Positions 35,347 through 44,248 are shown, counted from the stretch's first letter. The stretch: 64,000 nt of DNA from a bacterium (GCA_024742285.1 JANSYR010000006.1:124001-188000), one strand, 5' to 3'. The notes: a model not told the origin generated them from the sequence alone. Numbers and translations: made by a program.

Positions 35347-37782
35347 CTACGCCTCGTCTCGCTCTCGCCCCTGATACACCAGCGCGAGCAGCGCCGGGGA
35401 CAGGAAGATATCGAAGACGAAGGCGAGGAAGACGGCGAGCGCGCTCAGCAGGCCGAAGTTCACGACCGTCCCCGCCGAGGCGAAGCCGTAGATCGAGAAG
35501 GCGCAGGTCAGGACGACCGTCGTGAACAGCAGCGCCCGTCCGGTCGTGCGCATCGTCTCCGCCGTCGCCTGCTCGATGCTCCCCGTCTCCTCGAAGTTCC
35601 GGCGGAAGCCATGCAGGATGTGGATCGTGTCGTCGACGACGAGACCCAGGGCGATGCCGCCGATCAGGACGGTGAAGATGTCGAGCGGCGCGCCGGACCA
35701 ACCCATGATGCCCATGACCATGGCGATCGGCATGAGGTTCGGCGCCATGCTCACGATCCCGGTCCGTAGACTGCCGATGAAGAGCATCATCAGGGGCGTG
35801 ATCGTGAGGAAGGCGATGATGTAGGAGCGGATCGAGGTGTCGACGGTCAGCTGGGCGACGTGGGACGCGATCGCGTAGAAGCCGGTGATCGTGAGGTCGG
35901 CGTCGCCTCCGATCTCGCGGAGATTCGGCGAGTGCTCTCGCAGGTAGCGGAGATAGTTCGTCGCCTCCGTGTGTTCCCCGCGAAGCGAGATGCGGGCCAG
36001 CCGGAAAGACGAATCGACCACGTCCTCGAGATCGTCACTGCCCGAATTCTCGAAGAGGAGGAGCTCCTGCGCCACGAGCAGGCGATCGTCCGCGATCCGA
36101 TACTCGTCGGCCTCGCCCCCGTGGAGCGCCTGATGGATCTCCTTCGCGATGTCCGCCACGGAGACCGTCTTCCGGAAGGCGAAGTTCTCGCCGGGATGGG
36201 TCTCGACGTAGCGCTGCATCGCATCGAGCCGAGCCAGCACCTCGGGGTCATGGAGCGCGTTCTCCTCGCCGCCGTCGTAGACGAGCTCCATTCCGGCGGA
36301 ACCACCCAGGTGGATGTTCAGGTACTCGCTCGCCACCCGCGCGCGGTTGTCCTCGGGCAGCCACTCGAGCGGGTTGTAGCTCTGACTGATGCGCGTGATT
36401 CCGGCGCCGGCGACCACGAGGGCGACCAGGGCGACGACCGGGACGGCGATTCGGTGGCGCGTGCCGAAGAGGCCGCAGGCGATCAGGGCCCGCTCGATCG
36501 GCGGAAGCTCGCCCTCCTCGTGTCGCGCGCGAAGCCGGAGCGGCGCGATCGCGAGGCACGCCGGCACGAGGCCGATCGACAGGAAGGCGGCGATCAGGAC
36601 GCCGAGCGGAACGAAGATCCCGATGTCCCGGATCGGGGCGAGGCCCGACGACATGAAGGAGGCCATTCCGCCGGCGGTCGTCAGGCTGCTCATCACGATC
36701 GCCGGCCCCGAGTGGCGAAGCGCGTACTCGATCGCGTCCAGCCGCGCCTGGCGGTGATCGATCGCCTGGAAATAGATCGCGAGGACATGGACGGAGAAGC
36801 CGACCCCGACCGCGAGAATGAACGACGGGATGATCTGACTGACGAAGGTGAGCGGCCGGCCGACGACGGCAAGTGCCCCCACCGTCGCGACCACCGCCAG
36901 GACGACCAGTGAGAGCGGCATCAGGATCGCGAGCACCCGCCGGAAGACGACCCCCAGGAGCAACGCGATCACGGCGATCGAGAGCGCGGAGAAGACGACC
37001 ATGTCTCGGGCGGTCTGCTCCTGGATCTCCTGATTCGTGATGGGCGAGCCCATCAGGTGGACCTCGGTGTCGTCCCCGAGGTCGAGGGAGGCCACGAAGG
37101 CGTGCGACGCGTTCACGAGTTCCGCCGTCTGGAAGCCCGTCAGGTAGAGCGGATCGTCTTCTTCGGTCGCCTCCGTCTCCGGCGCGTCGTCTTCGAAGCC
37201 AGAGAGGTCGTCGTCCTCCACGGGCTGGAAGGTCATCGGCTCGATCACGATCCCGGTCGTGAGGCCGTCTTCGGAGAGATAGAGATTCCGGTAGAAGGGA
37301 TTGGCGCGGGCGCGGGCGGCGATCGCCGCGATCTCCTCTGCAGACCCGGGCCACTCCTCGAGCAGCTCGTCGACGAGCAGCGTGTCCCCCTCCCCGCGCG
37401 TCTGGCGGGCATTGACGAGGCTCTGCACCTCCTCGACGAAGGGGAGCTCGTCCTCGAGGCGTTCGTGGATCTCGCGCAGGCGCGCCAGGAACCCGGGATC
37501 GAAGATCTCGGGCGGCGTGATCGCGAGATAGAGCAGATCGTCTCGCCCGAACTGATCCCGGAGCGCGTCGTAGTCCACCCGGATCGGATCGTCCGGCGGG
37601 AGGTAGCGATCGACGTCGCTCTCGAAGACGAGCTGCGGGAGCGACGCCGCGAGCGCCCCGACGCCGACCAGCGTCAGACCGACGGCGACGAAGGGGTGGT
37701 GCCAGCTCCAGAGGCCGATGGCGGCGATCGCATCCTCGACGAGGCGGCGGGGAGAGCGGGCACGGGACGGATGCGACGACAC
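35347..37782 (-). CDS. RND/MMPL-type membrane exporter
   Basis: An 811-residue protein with 12 predicted transmembrane segments in two RND halves: one segment near residue 25, a large periplasmic loop to about 250, then five to six segments, and the same order repeated. The conserved GLVVDDTIHILHGFRRNFEE segment of the second half is a hallmark. It fits the HAE3/MMPL group, which moves lipids, hopanoids or sterol-like compounds across the envelope. The start is uncertain; GTG at 37782 gives the expected short cytoplasmic N-terminus. It is divergent from a cNMP-binding gene. Confidence 0.85.
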   Translation of the reverse strand: MSSHPSRARSPRRLVEDAIAAIGLWSWHHPFVAVGLTLVGVGALAASLPQLVFESDVDRYLPPDDPIRVDYDALRDQFGRDDLLYLAITPPEIFDPGFLARLREIHERLEDELPFVEEVQSLVNARQTRGEGDTLLVDELLEEWPGSAEEIAAIAARARANPFYRNLYLSEDGLTTGIVIEPMTFQPVEDDDLSGFEDDAPETEATEEDDPLYLTGFQTAELVNASHAFVASLDLGDDTEVHLMGSPITNQEIQEQTARDMVVFSALSIAVIALLLGVVFRRVLAILMPLSLVVLAVVATVGALAVVGRPLTFVSQIIPSFILAVGVGFSVHVLAIYFQAIDHRQARLDAIEYALRHSGPAIVMSSLTTAGGMASFMSSGLAPIRDIGIFVPLGVLIAAFLSIGLVPACLAIAPLRLRARHEEGELPPIERALIACGLFGTRHRIAVPVVALVALVVAGAGITRISQSYNPLEWLPEDNRARVASEYLNIHLGGSAGMELVYDGGEENALHDPEVLARLDAMQRYVETHPGENFAFRKTVSVADIAKEIHQALHGGEADEYRIADDRLLVAQELLLFENSGSDDLEDVVDSSFRLARISLRGEHTEATNYLRYLREHSPNLREIGGDADLTITGFYAIASHVAQLTVDTSIRSYIIAFLTITPLMMLFIGSLRTGIVSMAPNLMPIAMVMGIMGWSGAPLDIFTVLIGGIALGLVVDDTIHILHGFRRNFEETGSIEQATAETMRTTGRALLFTTVVLTCAFSIYGFASAGTVVNFGLLSALAVFLAFVFDIFLSPALLALVYQGRERDEA

Positions 37783-38015
37783 GGACGGCGGGTCTCCAAC
37801 GGGTCGTCTGGTCGGTAGCAGAAACGGCAGGTCCGCGCGCGAGGGCGAACGAGAGGACGGAGCCGACGGGGTCGTCGCCGAACCCGGCAACTCCCCCGCA
37901 GCGCGTCGGCACCCGCGCAGGCCCCAGGGCTCCGAGTCGAAAGACGCGACGATCCACCGTTCAGCGAGCTGCCTCGGGCGTCGATCCGAAGAGGGATCCC
38001 AACCACGGAGCCGCC

Positions 38016-38486
38016 ATGTCGGAGTTCGCCTACCTCGGAGACTGCCCCCTCTTCCAGGGCCTGTCTCTCGAACAGCGCGCGGCGGTCTACGGCCTCTGCG
38101 AGCTCGCCGAGTACCGCGAAGGGGAGGCGATCTTTTCCGAAGGCGACGCCTCGGACCTGGTCTTCGTCGTGTGCGAAGGCCACGTCCGGATCTCGATCGC
38201 CACCTCGGGTGCGGGCGAGGAAGCCCTGGCGATCTGCGAGCCGGGGGATTCCTTCGGCGAGGTCGACCTCCTGAGCGACGCGCCGGCGGCGCGAAGCGCC
38301 AACGCGGTCGCCCACACGGCCTGCGAGCTCGCGACCCTCTCACGCGCCGCCCTCCTCGAGCTGACCGAGCGCGATCCCGAGCTCGGCTACCGGCTCGCCC
38401 GGAACGCGATCGCCGGGCTCGGCGAGCGCATCCGTCGGACGAACCAGAAGCTTCGCTTCTTCGCGGCGGCCAATCTCTTCGGCTGA
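38016..38486 (+). CDS. Cyclic-nucleotide-binding domain protein without DNA-binding domain
   Basis: A 156-residue protein starting MSEFAYLGDCPLFQGLSLEQ. The cNMP beta-barrel has the phosphate-binding cassette region GDSFGEVDLLSDAPAARSAN and ends in a helix rich in Leu/Arg (YRLARNAIAGLGERIRRTNQ). No helix-turn-helix follows, so it is not a complete Crp-type regulator. It is divergent from the RND exporter, which it might sense for; this is inferred. Confidence 0.85.
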   Translation: MSEFAYLGDCPLFQGLSLEQRAAVYGLCELAEYREGEAIFSEGDASDLVFVVCEGHVRISIATSGAGEEALAICEPGDSFGEVDLLSDAPAARSANAVAHTACELATLSRAALLELTERDPELGYRLARNAIAGLGERIRRTNQKLRFFAAANLFG

Positions 38487-38619
38487 CCGACCCCGGCGCA
38501 GGCCGCCGTCGCTTGGGCCTGACCGGCTGCGAGCAGATCGGGACGGAATGCGCCGGACGCCGACGAAGCGACTCCGATCGCCTCCGCGCGGTCGGACGGC
38601 GGCGGTGCCGCAGCCAGGG

Positions 38620-39354
38620 TCAGCCCATGCGCCGTCGTCGGCGCAGCGATCGCAACCCGAACCCGCAGAGCGCCGTCGCCAGCCCCAGCGCACCGGACGC
38701 ACCGACGGACGGGACCGGGGCCGCCGCGAAGAGCGCCAGGCTCAGGAAGTCGACGGCATCCGGATCGTAGCCCGCCGGATTCGTGGCCGGCACGAAGGCG
38801 AAGGTGGATTCGGTGAGCGAGCCTTCGAAGACGATGCTGCCCACCAGGTTGACGGCATCCGGGGATCCGATGTCGGCCCTGGGGATCGCGATCTCGACGA
38901 AGGCGTTGGTGTTGCTCTCCTGGATGACGACCGAGTTCGCCGACGGCGACCAGGCCGAGCCGTCCCAGGCGACCACGCCCTCGAACGAATCGTCGGCGCG
39001 CCACTGGAGGTGGACGTCGGCATTGAACGGAAGACCGGGCTGCTGCGTGTTGTAGAGCACGCCCGACGCAGTGCCGGCGCCGGACAACGGATCGGCCTGG
39101 GGGTCCGTGTCCAGGTAGAGGGTCACGATGTGCTGGTTGCCCCCCGTGGCGACATCGGGATGCTCGAGGCCCACGTAGAGGTTCGACGCATCCGACGTGA
39201 AGCACCATGTGCTGACGTCGCCGCCCGGCGCGCACTGGCCGGCCTCGAAGTCGTTCGCGCCGTCGACGACGATCGTCGTCTGCGCGTTCGCCGCGCCCAC
39301 GACCGCGCCCGCCAGGGCGAGCCCCACCAGCCACGAGCCCGTTGCTCTCGACAT
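38620..39354 (-). CDS. Exported protein with variant CTERM sorting tail
   Basis: A 244-residue protein: signal peptide (WLVGLALAGAVVGAANAQ), a beta-sandwich of the carbohydrate-binding DOMON/CBM9-like type (VSTWCFTSDASNLYVGLEHP, HIVTLYLDTDPQADP), and a tail AAPVPSVGASGALGLATALC ending LRSLRRRRRMG. The tail has the hydrophobic-plus-basic pattern of exosortase-type signals but PVPS in place of PEP. ATG at 39354 with GGGGAGA upstream was chosen over one 12 codons earlier. Function of the sandwich domain is inferred. Confidence 0.75.
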   Translation of the reverse strand: MSRATGSWLVGLALAGAVVGAANAQTTIVVDGANDFEAGQCAPGGDVSTWCFTSDASNLYVGLEHPDVATGGNQHIVTLYLDTDPQADPLSGAGTASGVLYNTQQPGLPFNADVHLQWRADDSFEGVVAWDGSAWSPSANSVVIQESNTNAFVEIAIPRADIGSPDAVNLVGSIVFEGSLTESTFAFVPATNPAGYDPDAVDFLSLALFAAAPVPSVGASGALGLATALCGFGLRSLRRRRRMG

Positions 39355-39476
39355 CGAAGTCTCCCCGTCGCAGACCCGTGCGGAATGCATTCGTCGCGAC
39401 GGAAATCATCCTCTCATCGATCGCCGACCGGAGCAAGCCGGAACGATCGGCGGCCTTCGCCCTGCGGGAAGCCCGC

Positions 39477-39578
39477 ACGCACCCGTCCACGTCGACGGCG
39501 CCGCTAGTTCACGCCCCCGTCCACGTCGACTGCGCCGCTAGTTCACGTTCGCGTCCACGTCGCCTGCGCCGCTAGTTC
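39477..39578. repeat. Three tandem 34-bp repeats over the 3' end of the sulfatase-like gene
   Basis: Copies at 39477-39510, 39511-39544 and 39545-39578 share the core CGTCCACGTCG and CGCCGCTAGTTC. Each contains CTAGTTC, the complement of the gene's final Asn codon and TAG; only the last copy is used as the end of the gene. Confidence 0.9.
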
Positions 39579-41482
39579 ACGTACCCGAGGCTCTGCAGCA
39601 TCTCCATCGTCTCGTGGTCGTCGATCAGGTCGAGATCGGCCACGCGCTTCGTGCTCGACGCCGTCTCCCCATTTTCGAGCTTCTCGATCAGGCTCGCGAG
39701 CTCGGCACCCCGCTCGGTGTCGCCGATGCGATCGCGCACCTCGGCGTCGTCGAGATGGAAGAACGCCTGCGCGTCGCTCTCCGGCGCGAAGACCAGCATC
39801 GATCGACCCGTCCGCGTGGCGATCAGGCGTTCGCCGGCACTGGCCATCGGATGGGGGAAGGTCTCGTGTCGGGTGAAGGAGCGGGGTGTCGCGTCCATCG
39901 GCCGCAAGAATGGCACCAGCAGGCTCATGGACGACGAGGACGCGTTCGCATCCAGGAAGCCTGCCGCTTCGAGGACGGTCGCGTACACGTCCTCGACGCT
40001 GACGAGCTCACGCGATCGCACGCCCGGATCGACGACGCCGGGGAAGCGGACGACGAGCGGGATCCGAAGGGTCTCGTTCGTGAGCGTCGCCGCGTGGTCG
40101 AAGCGCCTGGGCGCCTCGAAGCTCTCGCCGTGGTCCGCGATCACGACGATCAAGCTGTCTTCGAGTCTCCCGCTCCGGTCGAGGGTGTCGACGAGGCGTC
40201 CGAGCTGTCGATCCATCCCTTCGACTTCACGGTCGTAGAGCTCGTGCATGTGCTCCGCGTACCAATCGGGAGCGCGATGGGAACGGTCGTACTCGGCCGC
40301 CTTTCCGGGAGGGAGCGCGGCGAGCTCCGCCTGATGGGGGCAATCCGGAGGCACGCTCGCCTCGTAGGGCGCGTGGCTGTCGAACAAGTGGAGCCAGAGG
40401 AACTCGGGGCGAGGATCCTCCCGCTCGAGCCAGGCGAGTGCGGCGTCGGTCGCGACGCGGCCGGGGCGGACGTGCGGATACCGGTAGAACCCGAGTCGAC
40501 GCATGATCCGCGTCGTCGCCATCGCCTTCGCCGGCAGTCGGCTGCCCGACATCACCCCATCGAAGACCTCGAAGCCGCGTCCCAGACCCGTCTCCGCTTC
40601 CACGACCGGGGCGGTGACGAACGCGCCCGTCCGCCAGCCGGCGGCACTCAGCATTTCGGCCAGAACGGGGACCTCGGTCGGGACGCGCGCGCCGTTCACC
40701 ACGACGCCGTGATCCCAGGGCGAGCGCCCCGTCATCATCGAGGTGTGCGCGGGGAGCGTAAGCGGCGTCGGCGTCGTCGCCTGCGTGTACGCCGCCCCTT
40801 CCCGGGCCAGCCGATCGAGCACGGGCGTCCGGGTGCGACCCGAGTTCGAGTACCCGATGGCGTCGAATCGCGTGGTGTCGAGGGTGACCAGCACGATCGT
40901 GTCGGCGATGGGAAGGCCTTCGGCTTCCCGCGTACCGTGCAACGTGCGTTCCTCCTCTCCTTCTCCGTCGACCCGAACTGCGTCCACCCAGACGCCCAGG
41001 AAGAGTGGTGCGGCTGCGACGAGCACGACGGTCCAGACCGGGCGCGCCGCGCTCCGGCCCGAAGGCACCGAGAAGAGACCGACGCCGAGCACGCAGAGCG
41101 TCCACAGCCCGTAGCCCGCGAACGCGGACAGCCGAACCGAAGACGCGGCGAGGGATGCCTCGAGGGCGTGATGAAGAGAAACGAGCCCCAGCAGAGCGCT
41201 CAGTCCGGCCGCGATCAGGAGGGCGACGCGGTGCGCATCCAGTCCGATTCGGGCCAGCAGGAGCAGCGACACGGCGCCGCCCGCGGCCAACGCGAGGGCG
41301 ACCGACAGGAGTACGCCCGTGTTCCAGGCCACGTCCCGCAGCAGGAGCAGCGTGAAGCGCGAAGGATCTGCCCAGCCGACGTGGGCCAGCAGGCCGACGA
41401 CCACGGCGTCCAGCACGGCGAGCACGAAGATCGCCGGCAGCGCGACCCGAAGAACGAGCGAAGTATCTCGAAGCAGTCTCAT
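39572..41482 (-). CDS. Membrane-anchored alkaline-phosphatase-superfamily (sulfatase-like) protein
   Basis: A 636-residue protein: four to five N-terminal transmembrane segments (residues 10-165), then a periplasmic sulfatase-like catalytic domain. Metal ligands are visible at Asp202 in TLDTTRFDAIG and in IADHGESFE. The nucleophile position lies in TPLTLPAHTSMMTG (Thr242, His246) and has no CxPxR or SxPxR, so no formylglycine can form; Thr is the probable nucleophile, as in phosphotransferase members. ATG at 41482 has GAGGAG upstream. A role in modifying surface glycans or lipids is inferred. Confidence 0.85.
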   Translation of the reverse strand: MRLLRDTSLVLRVALPAIFVLAVLDAVVVGLLAHVGWADPSRFTLLLLRDVAWNTGVLLSVALALAAGGAVSLLLLARIGLDAHRVALLIAAGLSALLGLVSLHHALEASLAASSVRLSAFAGYGLWTLCVLGVGLFSVPSGRSAARPVWTVVLVAAAPLFLGVWVDAVRVDGEGEEERTLHGTREAEGLPIADTIVLVTLDTTRFDAIGYSNSGRTRTPVLDRLAREGAAYTQATTPTPLTLPAHTSMMTGRSPWDHGVVVNGARVPTEVPVLAEMLSAAGWRTGAFVTAPVVEAETGLGRGFEVFDGVMSGSRLPAKAMATTRIMRRLGFYRYPHVRPGRVATDAALAWLEREDPRPEFLWLHLFDSHAPYEASVPPDCPHQAELAALPPGKAAEYDRSHRAPDWYAEHMHELYDREVEGMDRQLGRLVDTLDRSGRLEDSLIVVIADHGESFEAPRRFDHAATLTNETLRIPLVVRFPGVVDPGVRSRELVSVEDVYATVLEAAGFLDANASSSSMSLLVPFLRPMDATPRSFTRHETFPHPMASAGERLIATRTGRSMLVFAPESDAQAFFHLDDAEVRDRIGDTERGAELASLIEKLENGETASSTKRVADLDLIDDHETMEMLQSLGYVN

Positions 41483-41664
41483 CGTGGATCTCCTCGCGGG
41501 AGATCAAAGCGAGTCGATTGGGCGTCGAGATGGCGAATGGAGAACGTTCCTTCGGGTTCGAAAGACGTTCCCTCGGCCTCGAATGAAGTTCCGCGAGGTC
41601 CGCGTGGCGTTCCCGCGGCGGCGCTTGCCGAACCGGCGACTCCGCGCGGCGGGCGCGAGACCAC
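41479..41664 (-). CDS. Possible 61-residue leader with heptapeptide repeats
   Basis: A GTG-started frame whose TGA overlaps the sulfatase-like ATG (ATGA, 41482-41479). Its middle reads GTPRGPR, GTSFEAE, GTSFEPE, GTFSIRH, in phase with the 21-bp DNA repeats below. The overlap and phase argue for translation, but there is no clear SD sequence. It may equally be a shadow frame. Confidence 0.3.
   Translation of the reverse strand: MVSRPPRGVAGSASAAAGTPRGPRGTSFEAEGTSFEPEGTFSIRHLDAQSTRFDLPRGDPR
41544..41627. repeat. Four imperfect 21-bp repeats
   Basis: GTTCC recurs at exactly 21-base intervals (41546, 41567, 41588, 41609). The first two units match at 17 of 21 positions; the third and fourth are more diverged. 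Confidence 0.7.
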
Positions 41665-41763
41665 GGTGAAGATTCCGTGGCGTCGGCGACCCTGGCACGC
41701 CGACGAGGCCCTGAAGCGGCCGGATGGCGCGCACGTCCCGAGCGCGCTCCGGACCGCGCTTCC

Positions 41764-42546
41764 CTAGGGCCGATCCAACCGCGCGACGAGCGCGGTCACG
41801 TTGTCCTTCCCGCCGGACTGGTTCGCCGCGTCGATCATCCAGGCGACGATCGCGTGCGGATCCCGCGAGCGCATGGCCAGTCGCCGCAGCTCCTCGTCGG
41901 CGAGCATGCCGGTCAAACCGTCGCTGCAGAGCAGGTAGAGGTCGCCCGGGAGGAGATCGCGCTCGATCAGGTCGGGCTGGACCGTCTCGGCCGCCCCCAG
42001 CGCGCGGTCGATCTGGTTGCGCTGGGGATGATCACGCGCCGCCTCCTCGTCGATCAGCCCTTCCTTCAGCCAACGCGCCACCATCGAGTGGTCCTCGGTC
42101 AAGGCTTCGAAGCAGCCGTCCCGCAGGCGGTAGATGCGGCTGTCGCCGACGTGCCCGAGAACCACGGCACCTTCGGGTCGGAGCAGGAGCGCCACGGCGG
42201 TCGTCCCCATCCCGCGGAGCATCGAGTCCTTCTGACCGAGCTGGTGGATCTCGCGGTTGGCGCGTTCGAGCGCGGCGCCCAGTCGCTCCGCCGGCTCGCC
42301 GTCGAGATCGCGCACCAGCTTGCCGAGGGTTCCGACCGCCATCCGACTCGCGACCTCACCGCCGCGGTGGCCGCCCATCCCGTCGGCCACCACGAGCAGG
42401 ATCTCGTCGCGGACCTCGTCGTCGAAACGATCGAAGGCGTCCTGGTTCGTCTTGCGCACACGGCCGACGTGGGTCGTGCCCGCGATGCTGATCGCGAACC
42501 CGGCCCAGGCCTCACGTCCTTCGTCGTCGGTCGCTCGTTTCGCCAT
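41764..42546 (-). CDS. PP2C-family serine/threonine protein phosphatase
   Basis: A 260-residue cytoplasmic phosphatase, Stp1/PrpC type. All metal-binding motifs are present: VGRVRKTNQDAF, LLVVADGMGGHRGGEVAS, LGHVGDSRIYRL, CSDGLTGML and GGKDNVTALV. ATG at 42546 gives the usual family length; an upstream extension exists but is not conserved. It presumably reverses Hanks-type kinase phosphorylation; no kinase gene is in the window. Divergent from the VOC/SDR unit. Confidence 0.93.
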   Translation of the reverse strand: MAKRATDDEGREAWAGFAISIAGTTHVGRVRKTNQDAFDRFDDEVRDEILLVVADGMGGHRGGEVASRMAVGTLGKLVRDLDGEPAERLGAALERANREIHQLGQKDSMLRGMGTTAVALLLRPEGAVVLGHVGDSRIYRLRDGCFEALTEDHSMVARWLKEGLIDEEAARDHPQRNQIDRALGAAETVQPDLIERDLLPGDLYLLCSDGLTGMLADEELRRLAMRSRDPHAIVAWMIDAANQSGGKDNVTALVARLDRP

Positions 42547-42645
42547 TGCCGGTCCCGGTCGAGACCTCGGTTCGAGGGTTCGTGTCCGTGGACGACGCTC
42601 CGTCGCCGCTCGGGCAAGGCTAGCGGTTCGGCGGCTCGACCGCGC

Positions 42646-42695
42646 TTGACGCCGCCCGTTCCGCTCGGGATCTTGCACGGATCGCAAGGAGGGGA
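42646..42695 (+). promoter_or_regulatory. Candidate promoter for the VOC gene
   Basis: TTGACG (42646-42651) and GATCTT (42669-42674) are 17 bases apart; the -35 matches five of six. The inferred start leaves a short leader carrying AAGGAGGGG. Confidence 0.4.
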
Positions 42696-42703
42696 GCTTC
42701 GAC

Positions 42704-43252
42704 ATGACCACACTCGGAGAGGGCTTCGGCCGGATCGTCCAGATGGCCTACCTCGTGGACGACATCGAGGCGGCGATGTCGACCTGGCTCGCGCAGGCGG
42801 GGCTCGGTCCCTGGACCTGGTTTCGCAACATCGAGCTCGACACCGAGTTCGATGGCCGGCGCTTCACGCTCCACATCCACGAAGCCCTCGCCTACATGGG
42901 CGAGCTCCAGATCCAGCTCGTCCAGTCCCTCGACCCCGTCGAGACCGTGACGCCCTACCAGGACGCGCTGCAGGCGGGTCGATTCGGCGTCCACCACACG
43001 GCCTTCTTCGCCGACGACTTCGACGCGACCCTCGCCCGCGCGCGGAAGCAGGGCTTCGAGCGGACCTGCACGATGCGCGACAAGGCCGGCTTCCGATACG
43101 CCTATTGCCAATCGAAGGCGATGCCCGACGTCTGGATCGAGTTCCTCGAGTCCTACCCGGCGCTCCACACGATCTTCGCGGACGGGATCGCCGCTGCGGC
43201 GAATTGGGATGGCCGGGATCCGATCCGGACCTTCGAGTACGCGGACCTCTGA
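42704..43252 (+). CDS. VOC family protein
   Basis: A 182-residue vicinal-oxygen-chelate protein starting MTTLGEGFGRIVQMAYLVDD. Two beta-alpha-beta modules are visible, with FGVHHTAFFADDFDATLARA in the middle and VWIEFLES carrying a glutamate ligand candidate. A strong SD (AAGGAGGGG) precedes the ATG. It resembles glyoxalase-type proteins often found beside SDR genes in hydrophobic-compound degradation. The reaction cannot be named. Confidence 0.88.
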   Translation: MTTLGEGFGRIVQMAYLVDDIEAAMSTWLAQAGLGPWTWFRNIELDTEFDGRRFTLHIHEALAYMGELQIQLVQSLDPVETVTPYQDALQAGRFGVHHTAFFADDFDATLARARKQGFERTCTMRDKAGFRYAYCQSKAMPDVWIEFLESYPALHTIFADGIAAAANWDGRDPIRTFEYADL

Positions 43253-43378
43253 CCCGCGCGACCGGGTGCGACGTCGACGGTCCGTCCGTCGCGAGCTTCG
43301 TCGGCGACACCGGCCGATCGGCGGAGCACGCGTCGCATCTGTGCCCCATTCCCTCCGTGTTTGCCCGTCCGCGTCGGC

Positions 43379-43391
43379 TAGCATGAACGCA
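43379..43391 (+). promoter_or_regulatory. Leaderless-type promoter of the SDR gene
   Basis: TAGCAT (43379-43384) is followed by exactly six bases and the ATG at 43391. There is no Shine-Dalgarno sequence. The same TAGCAT-N6-ATG arrangement occurs at 50046-50060. Confidence 0.5.
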
Positions 43392-44248
43392 TGGGATCCC
43401 TGGACGGAATGACGGCGATCGTGACCGGCGCCACCCGAGGCGTCGGGCGCGGGGTCGCGGTCGAGCTGGCGGCGCAAGGCGCCCACGTGACGATCACCGG
43501 TCGGACCGAACGCGAAGGCGACAGCCGCTGGCCCGGCAGCCTCGAGTCGACGATCGAGGAGGCCCGCGCCCTCGGCGGGACGATCGAGGGGCGGGTCTGC
43601 GATCACCGCAACGACGAGCAGGTCGGCGAAGTCTTCGCCCGCGTCGACGAGGAGCGCGGCGGACTCGACCTGCTCGTGAACAACGCCTTCCTCATTCCCG
43701 ACGACATGGACCCGCAGCTGCCCTTCTGGGAGACGGGACTCGACTGCTGGGACGACATGCACGAGGTCGGGGTCCGCTCGGCCTACGTCGGAACCTGGTA
43801 CGCCTCGAGGATCATGCTCCGCCAGAAGCGCGGCGTGATCGCGTTCGTGAGCTCCGAAGGCGCGCGCTACTACACGCTCCACCCGGCCTACGGCGCGGCC
43901 AAGAGCGCCCTCGACCGGACCGCTCGCGACTGCGGGCACGAGCTGGGGCCCCACGGCGTGATGACCGTCGCGGTCTGGCCTTCCTTCGTGACGACCGAGC
44001 GGCTCCTCGCCCTCGACCCGGTCGAGTGGAACCTCGACTTCGACGGCGCCGAATCGCCTCGCTTCGCCGGTCGCGGGATCGCCGCGATCCTGACCGACCC
44101 GGAGCGCATGACCAAGAACGGCCGCGTCTACACGAGCCGCGCCCTCGCCGACGAGTACGGCTTCACCGACGTCGACGGCAGCCTCCCCTCCGGCGCCGCC
44201 GACCCGGGGCCGCCCGCGCCGCTCTTCCCCGAAGAATCGGACGCATGA
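43391..44248 (+). CDS. SDR family oxidoreductase (DHRS1-like)
   Basis: A 285-residue short-chain dehydrogenase with the cofactor loop TGATRGVGRGVA, NNAFLIPDD and the catalytic pair in YGAAKSALDR. The long insertion WPGSLESTIEEARALGGTIE resembles DHRS1-type members. No SD precedes the ATG; a TAGCAT box six bases upstream suggests a leaderless message. Its stop overlaps the next start by four bases (ATGA). Substrate unknown. Confidence 0.92.
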   Translation: MGSLDGMTAIVTGATRGVGRGVAVELAAQGAHVTITGRTEREGDSRWPGSLESTIEEARALGGTIEGRVCDHRNDEQVGEVFARVDEERGGLDLLVNNAFLIPDDMDPQLPFWETGLDCWDDMHEVGVRSAYVGTWYASRIMLRQKRGVIAFVSSEGARYYTLHPAYGAAKSALDRTARDCGHELGPHGVMTVAVWPSFVTTERLLALDPVEWNLDFDGAESPRFAGRGIAAILTDPERMTKNGRVYTSRALADEYGFTDVDGSLPSGAADPGPPAPLFPEESDA

